DNA of 64,000 bases from Pseudoips prasinana (taxonomy: Eukaryota > Arthropoda > Insecta > Lepidoptera > Nolidae): positions 9,509,501 to 9,573,500 of the forward strand of contig OX621258.1 of the NCBI GenBank assembly GCA_951640165.1. Reading direction: 5' to 3'. The notes below the pieces were generated by a model. That model was not told where the DNA came from and did not search any database. It saw only the letters and a program-made list of their open reading frames with translations. The number at the start of each line of letters is the position of its first letter. Positions within the stretch are counted from its first letter, which is position 1. Position numbers and translations under genes: made by a program. Below, in pieces: positions 60,258-64,000 of this stretch.

Positions 60258-61539
60258 GGTCTTTACCTATGAAATTGCCGTTCTGCAGTACTGGCCATTT
60301 CAAATCAAAATAATTTTTGTTTGGCTAAGAATTCTAATTTCAAATTAATTTTATTTTAAAAACATGGATTCTTTTTTCCAAAAGTATTCATTTCTTTATT
60401 GATTAGTGTTACATTTTCATCGCATTTCAATCTTTTTCGTCATCATGGATACGTTAAAAATTCGAGTAATTATGGAATATGAGTACCGTCGTGGCAGCAA
60501 CGCGGCACAAGCGGCACGCAACATCAACGACGTTTACGGAGCTAACACTACAAACCAACGCACCACCTGTTATTGGTTTGCTCGCTTCCGTTCTGGAAAT
60601 TTCGACCTGAAAAATGAACCTCGCGGTCGTCCGAAGACTTTGGTCGACAATGACGAATTAAAGGCGGTTGTGGAAGCTGATGATACACAATCTACGGCTG
60701 AATTAGCAGCAGCTTTCGACGTTAGCGTCAAAACAATATTGGTCCATTTGCGTCAAATTGGCAAGGTAAAAAAGCTTGACAAATGGGTGCCCCACGAACT
60801 CAATGATCGCCAGCGCGAAGTACGCGTCGAGACGTGCCTTGCACTGCTCAACAGACACACAAATGAAGGAATTTTGAACCGCATTGTTACCTGCGATGAA
60901 AAATGGATTCTGTTTGATAACCGCAAGCGCTCAGCAAGTTGGTTGGATCCTGGTTCAGCACCTAAACAATGCCCTAAACGAAAACTTACCCCTAGAAAAG
61001 TGATGGTCACTGTTTGGTGGTCTAGCGCCGGTGTGATTCATCACAGCTTCTTACCAAACGGGGTGAGCATTACTGCAGATGTGTACTGTGAAGAACTGAG
61101 CACAATGATGGAGAAGCTGGCGCATCTCCAACCAGCATTGGTCAATCGCTCGTCTCCGCTGCTCCTGCACGACAACGCGCGACCTCATACTGCACAGCAG
61201 ACGGTCTCCAAGTTGCAAGAACTGGGGTTGGAAGCTCTCCGTCATCCGCCCTACTCACCTGACCTTGCGCCTACAGACTACTACTTTTTCCAGAATTTGG
61301 ATAACTTCTTGGCGGGAAAAAAATTCAATACCCGAGAGGCAGTACAAAATGCCTTTGAAGAATTTGTTGCCTCCCGTCCAGCTGATTTCTTTAAGAAGGG
61401 CATCAATAAACTGCCACTGCGATGGCAAAGATGCATTGATTGCATGGGTGATTACTTCGATTAATACAAATAAAAAAATTCATGAAAAAAATTCGTTTAA
61501 ATTTTTTCATACAAAACGGCAATTTCATAGGTAAAGACC
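60258..61539 (+). mobile_element. Complete mariner element
   Basis: 1282 bp. Terminal inverted repeats GGTCTTTACCTATGAAATTG and CAATTTCATAGGTAAAGACC continue inward with one mismatch in 28. TA duplication at 60256-60257 and 61540-61541. One intact transposase ORF in the centre, with about 185 bp of leader and 75 bp of trailer. Confidence 0.9.
60445..61464 (+). CDS. mariner transposase, apparently intact
   Basis: 339 residues from MDTLKIRVIM; the frame is open from an upstream ATG at 60406, but MDTLK gives the usual mariner length. The N-terminal half is a double helix-turn-helix DNA-binding region (residues about 1-110) with linker EPRGRPKT (58-65). WVPHEL (114-119) is the mariner family signature. 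Catalytic residues are D151 (TCDEKW), D243 (LHDNARPH) and D278 (PDLAPTDYY), with 34 residues between the last two (DD34D). The C-terminus is LRWQRCIDCMGDYFD. It catalyses excision and integration at TA. Sequence style (DNRKRSASWL, VMVTVWWS) resembles the cecropia/Hsmar1 group. All motifs are intact with near-identical ends, so activity is plausible but unproven. Confidence 0.9.
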   Translation: MDTLKIRVIMEYEYRRGSNAAQAARNINDVYGANTTNQRTTCYWFARFRSGNFDLKNEPRGRPKTLVDNDELKAVVEADDTQSTAELAAAFDVSVKTILVHLRQIGKVKKLDKWVPHELNDRQREVRVETCLALLNRHTNEGILNRIVTCDEKWILFDNRKRSASWLDPGSAPKQCPKRKLTPRKVMVTVWWSSAGVIHHSFLPNGVSITADVYCEELSTMMEKLAHLQPALVNRSSPLLLHDNARPHTAQQTVSKLQELGLEALRHPPYSPDLAPTDYYFFQNLDNFLAGKKFNTREAVQNAFEEFVASRPADFFKKGINKLPLRWQRCIDCMGDYFD

Positions 61540-61540
61540 T

Positions 61541-61699
61541 ATTATCTTATTTTACCATTTGGATACGAAACTTTAAAAACATGCCATACCATTATAATAA
61601 TCCTAGAATATTATTTTGTTTTGGGTCAAGCTCGGTGACGGCCCCACACAAGCCATAACTAGTTTCATTTTAATGTATTGTTATAGATTTTTGATGTAA
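61541..61699. other. Mariner right flank
   Basis: AT-rich; nothing recognised. Confidence 0.35.
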
Positions 61700-62026
61700 T
61701 CTATACATATAATAAAATCGCAGGAAAATTAAAACTGTACATTGAATTGAAAGTTATTTTTTAAAGGATACCTGGGGCGTGATCTACAACCGATATCGAA
61801 GCCAAAAATATAGTTTTTAGAATATGTGTCTGTTTATCTGTTTCTCTGTATGTATGTCCTGGCTAAACTCAAAAAGTACTGCATGGATTTATTTCAAATT
61901 TTGCATGAATATAACTAAAAAGTCGGGTCAACATATAGGCTACATATTATCACGCTATCACCTACGGGGGTGGAGCTGTGATAATTTATAAAGTTTAACT
62001 CGAGTTAAACCGCGGGGCACACCTAG
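61700..62026 (+). mobile_element. Non-autonomous Helitron
   Basis: TCTATACATATAATAAAATC after A, and AACCGCGGGGCACACCTAG before T. 327 bp, the same family as 8263-8582. Confidence 0.85.
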
Positions 62027-62184
62027 TTATACATAAGTGTTATCAATATTTAATGAGAATTCCTGCTTAGTTACGCGTGCTAATTTAATTTAACCTTTTA
62101 TTTTAGGTTTTTTCTAGCTATAGCGCTAAGTCACAGTCATATTGTGATCAGACTTCACATATTGGTCTAAATATATAGGTAGCT

Positions 62185-62365
62185 AATTATGAAGTTGAAG
62201 AATACTTGCCTTTCATGCCACAGTTCGTGGGTTCGATTTCCACCCAAGACAGATATTTGTGTGCATATTTTCGTTAATAAGTTATCCGATTTCCATAGCA
62301 CAAGCTCTGCTTAGTTTGGGATCAGATTGCCGTATGTGAATATTGTCCCAGGATATTATTATTTT
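62185..62365 (+). mobile_element. SINE-A with internal deletion
   Basis: Head CTTGCCTTTCATGCCACAG and GTGGGTTCGATTTCCACCC. After ATTTGTGTGCATATTT it jumps to AGTTATCCGATTTCCATAG and CAAGCTCTGCTTAGTTTGGG. Confidence 0.7.
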
Positions 62366-62563
62366 TATCTATTACAACGATAATAAATGTTTAAAAAATT
62401 GTGTAGGAGAAGGCAGGTTTAAAAATGGCCACGGGCGTAATAGTGGGAGATATTAGAATGACTTCATAAGATATCCTCGTGACATTTTTGTGTAATTGTC
62501 TTATGGGTTTTTACACACCCACCACACCCAAAATTATTTTATATGGAACTACTTTATATAAAA
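62366..62563. other. No gene seen
   Basis: AT-rich; nothing recognised. Confidence 0.35.
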
Positions 62564-62885
62564 CTAGCTGTGCCCCGCGGTTATACCCGCATTAAATTTT
62601 AAAAATTATCACATTTTCTCCCCCGTAGGTGATAGCGTGATAATATGTAGCCTATATGTTGACCCGACTATAATGTATTTCCAAACCAAATATTAAGTTA
62701 AGTTATTTCAAACTCTGTATGCTTTTTGGATAAATAAAGATTATTATTATTATTATTATTACTTCTTAGTATTATTCATGCAAAATTTGGAGTAAATCCA
62801 TGCAGTACTTTTTGAGTTTAGCCCGGACATACATACTGACAAAAATTCTAATAACTATAGATTTGGCTTCGATATCTATTGTAGA
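62564..62885 (-). mobile_element. Helitron with short LINE-tail insert
   Basis: Antisense CTAGCTGTGCCCCGCGG, CCCCCGTAGGTGATAGCGTG, and after the insert AAATCCATGCAGTACTTTTT and TTTGGCTTCGATATCTATTG. The insert (about 62672-62760) ends GGATAAATAAAG then (ATT)n, a truncated LINE tail. Confidence 0.7.
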
Positions 62886-63077
62886 CTAGCTGTGCCGGGC
62901 TGTATCTGTATGTATGTCTGGGCTAAACTCAAAAAGTACTGCATGGATTTACTTCAAATTTTCCATGAATATTACTAAGAGATCGGGTCAACATATAGGC
63001 TACTTATTATCACGCTATCATCTACGGGGGAGGAGCTGTGTTCATTTATCAAATTTAACGCGGGTAAAACCGCGTTT
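62886..63077 (+). mobile_element. Helitron 3' half, opposite orientation
   Basis: After a short CTAGCTGTGCCGGGC, the sense sequence reads AACTCAAAAAGTACTGCATG, GTCAACATATAGGCTAC, CTACGGGGGAGGAGCTGTG and AACGCGGGTAAAACCGCG. With the previous copy it forms an inverted pair. Confidence 0.65.
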
Positions 63078-63081
63078 AGTT

Positions 63082-63240
63082 GAATTTCGGCTGTAGCGGC
63101 CAGTATCCAAGGATCCTACTGATCTGCGCGGGATATAGTGCATAAGTCATACTTATGCATTAGTGAGAGTTGAGTTGAGCACAAACGCAGCATTCGCACT
63201 ATCTATTTCCTGACCTAATCAGATCGATAACACCCACAGT
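63082..63240 (-). mobile_element. SINE-D fragment
   Basis: Antisense: GAATTTCGGCTGTAGCGGCC, GATCTGCGCGGGATATAGTG and CACTATCTATTTCCTGACC; head missing. Confidence 0.5.
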
Positions 63241-63408
63241 CACAGCGGAATAAAGTGCATAACTCTGAGGTAATTGGCGTCGCCAGCGTTCTGTCTACTG
63301 ACTCCGGGATGTCAGTGAGAGGTTTTCATATTCTTCTTAACGATCTCAATCTGAATTGTGTCCACTCAGGTCTTAACGATACTCGTCGCCCTATTATTAG
63401 TACAGTCT

Positions 63409-63575
63409 GGGGGCCTGCCGCCAAATTTGCCGGTTAACGTGATAGTGACGTTGCAAATCGATTCTGGACCATTTATGACGTCACTTGTCCTCATGGAAGC
63501 CGATTGAACAAATGACTTAGTAATTTTAACGCCGATCACAATCACGATAACCGGCGAATTATGCAGTAGCCCCCC
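63409..63575. mobile_element. MITE-F relative
   Basis: Ends GGGGGCCTGCCGCCAAATTT and, on the opposite strand, GGGGGCTACTGCATAATTC. Both continue to CGCCGGTTATCGTGA-like sequence. The core TCTGGACCATTTATGACGTC is the reverse complement of the core at 20.9 kb. Confidence 0.65.
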
Positions 63576-63659
63576 AGGTACTGGCGATACTTGGTGCCAA
63601 TTATCAGTAGGTCTTGTCTTTGAGCGTGTAGTCGTAAGAGCACGCATGACATGATGGTA

Positions 63660-64000
63660 ATCGCAGTGAAAACGGAGGGTGGTATGGGATTGAAAGGGGG
63701 AATGAAAAGTTTTATGGAAGTATCATCATTTTTAGAACCAGAAACTTGAAATAAATTTTATTTATTTATTTTATTTAATGGATTTTGTACACACAGAAAT
63801 GACAAAAGTAAAATAAATGAAGAAAAGACAGGTAGTACATGGGTGCTGCTTATTTCAAAAGAAATTTCTTCCAGCATACAACAACCTATAGGCTGTTGAT
63901 TTGATATAAATAAATATGACATTCAAAGTGTGTAAAAGTTTTACCCTCAAGGGTGTAAAATTAAAATAAAGAATAGGGGATGAAAGTTTTGTATGGAAAT
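63660..64000 (+). mobile_element. Helitron fragment running off the window
   Basis: GATTGAAAGGGGGAATGAAA, then after an antisense LINE-tail insert (about 63755-63900) TTTACCCTCAAGGGTGTAAA and AATAGGGGATGAAAGTTTTG, resembling the 5' half of the Helitron at 17.7 kb. Neither terminus is visible. Confidence 0.5.

Noticed and set aside
1..64000. Viral sequence or a novel defence-type gene cluster
   Set aside because: No viral structural or replication genes, no LTRs or integrase, and no clustered host enzymes were seen; all long frames are transposon proteins.

Overview
The window looks like a stretch of lepidopteran (moth or butterfly) nuclear DNA. It is AT-rich and packed with interspersed repeats. 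The evidence is the repeat spectrum: many short Helitrons that begin TCTATAC or TCAC and end in a CG-rich hairpin followed by CTAG, several tRNA-headed SINE families, RTE-, R1- and jockey/CR1-type LINE pieces, and mariners. Species cannot be told. I see no complete host protein-coding gene. The only long intact reading frames are a LINE polyprotein (49248-52265) and a mariner transposase (60445-61464).

Repeat names used here are local. SINE-A has a tRNA-like head and a body containing TTTGGGATCAGATGGCCGTG. SINE-B, SINE-B2, SINE-C and SINE-D have other tRNA-like heads. SINE-5S has a 5S-rRNA-like head. Rep-E is a short LINE-3'-end-like repeat with core GTAAATAGTCAGAACATG. Rep-G contains GCCCATGGACACTCG. 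RTE-tail is a short repeat ending in the CCAGCAGTGGAC motif and GATGAT. LINE-J is the family of the intact LINE at 49 kb. LINE-N is the family at 29.5 kb.

Layout. 0-9.3 kb: SINEs, RTE-tail copies, an R1-clade LINE remnant with a 15-bp target duplication, and three Helitrons, one of them cutting a jockey-like LINE tail. 9.6-11.8 kb: a degenerate ancient repeat with MITEs inside. 12.4-13.4 kb: a SINE head amplified into nine 82-bp monomers. 13.5-14.8 kb: a mariner with two stops. 15.4-16.8 kb: a duplicated segment with MITEs. 17.7-19.8 kb: a decayed autonomous Helitron with permuted helicase pieces. 20-25.7 kb: nested SINEs, MITEs, Helitrons and LINE tails. 26.2-28.8 kb: an RTE-like LINE pseudogene inside an older inverted-repeat element. 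29-37.6 kb: SINE-5S, SINE-C, SINE-D and several MITEs with readable target duplications.

At 37.8-38.16 kb there is unique CpG-rich DNA resembling a minus-strand promoter and first exon (TATCGATA motif, candidate splice donor). 38.5-45 kb is again nested repeats. 45.2-48.8 kb is a tandem array of about 465-bp units. 49.2-52.6 kb is the intact LINE-J copy. 53.1-54.2 kb is a 90-bp satellite. 57.8-58.12 kb is a second candidate promoter and first exon, on the plus strand: TATAAATA 31 bp before a TCAGTG initiator and a GTAAGT donor 280 bp later. 58.3 kb to the end holds LINE pieces, an apparently complete mariner, more Helitrons, a MITE and a Helitron fragment running off the edge.

Taken together the window is best read as intergenic or first-intron DNA around two divergent candidate promoters about 20 kb apart, filled by successive transposon waves. 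Relative ages can be read from nesting: Rep-E and Helitrons lie inside SINEs, MITEs lie inside Rep-E and SINEs, and the mariner at 60 kb and LINE-J at 49 kb look youngest.
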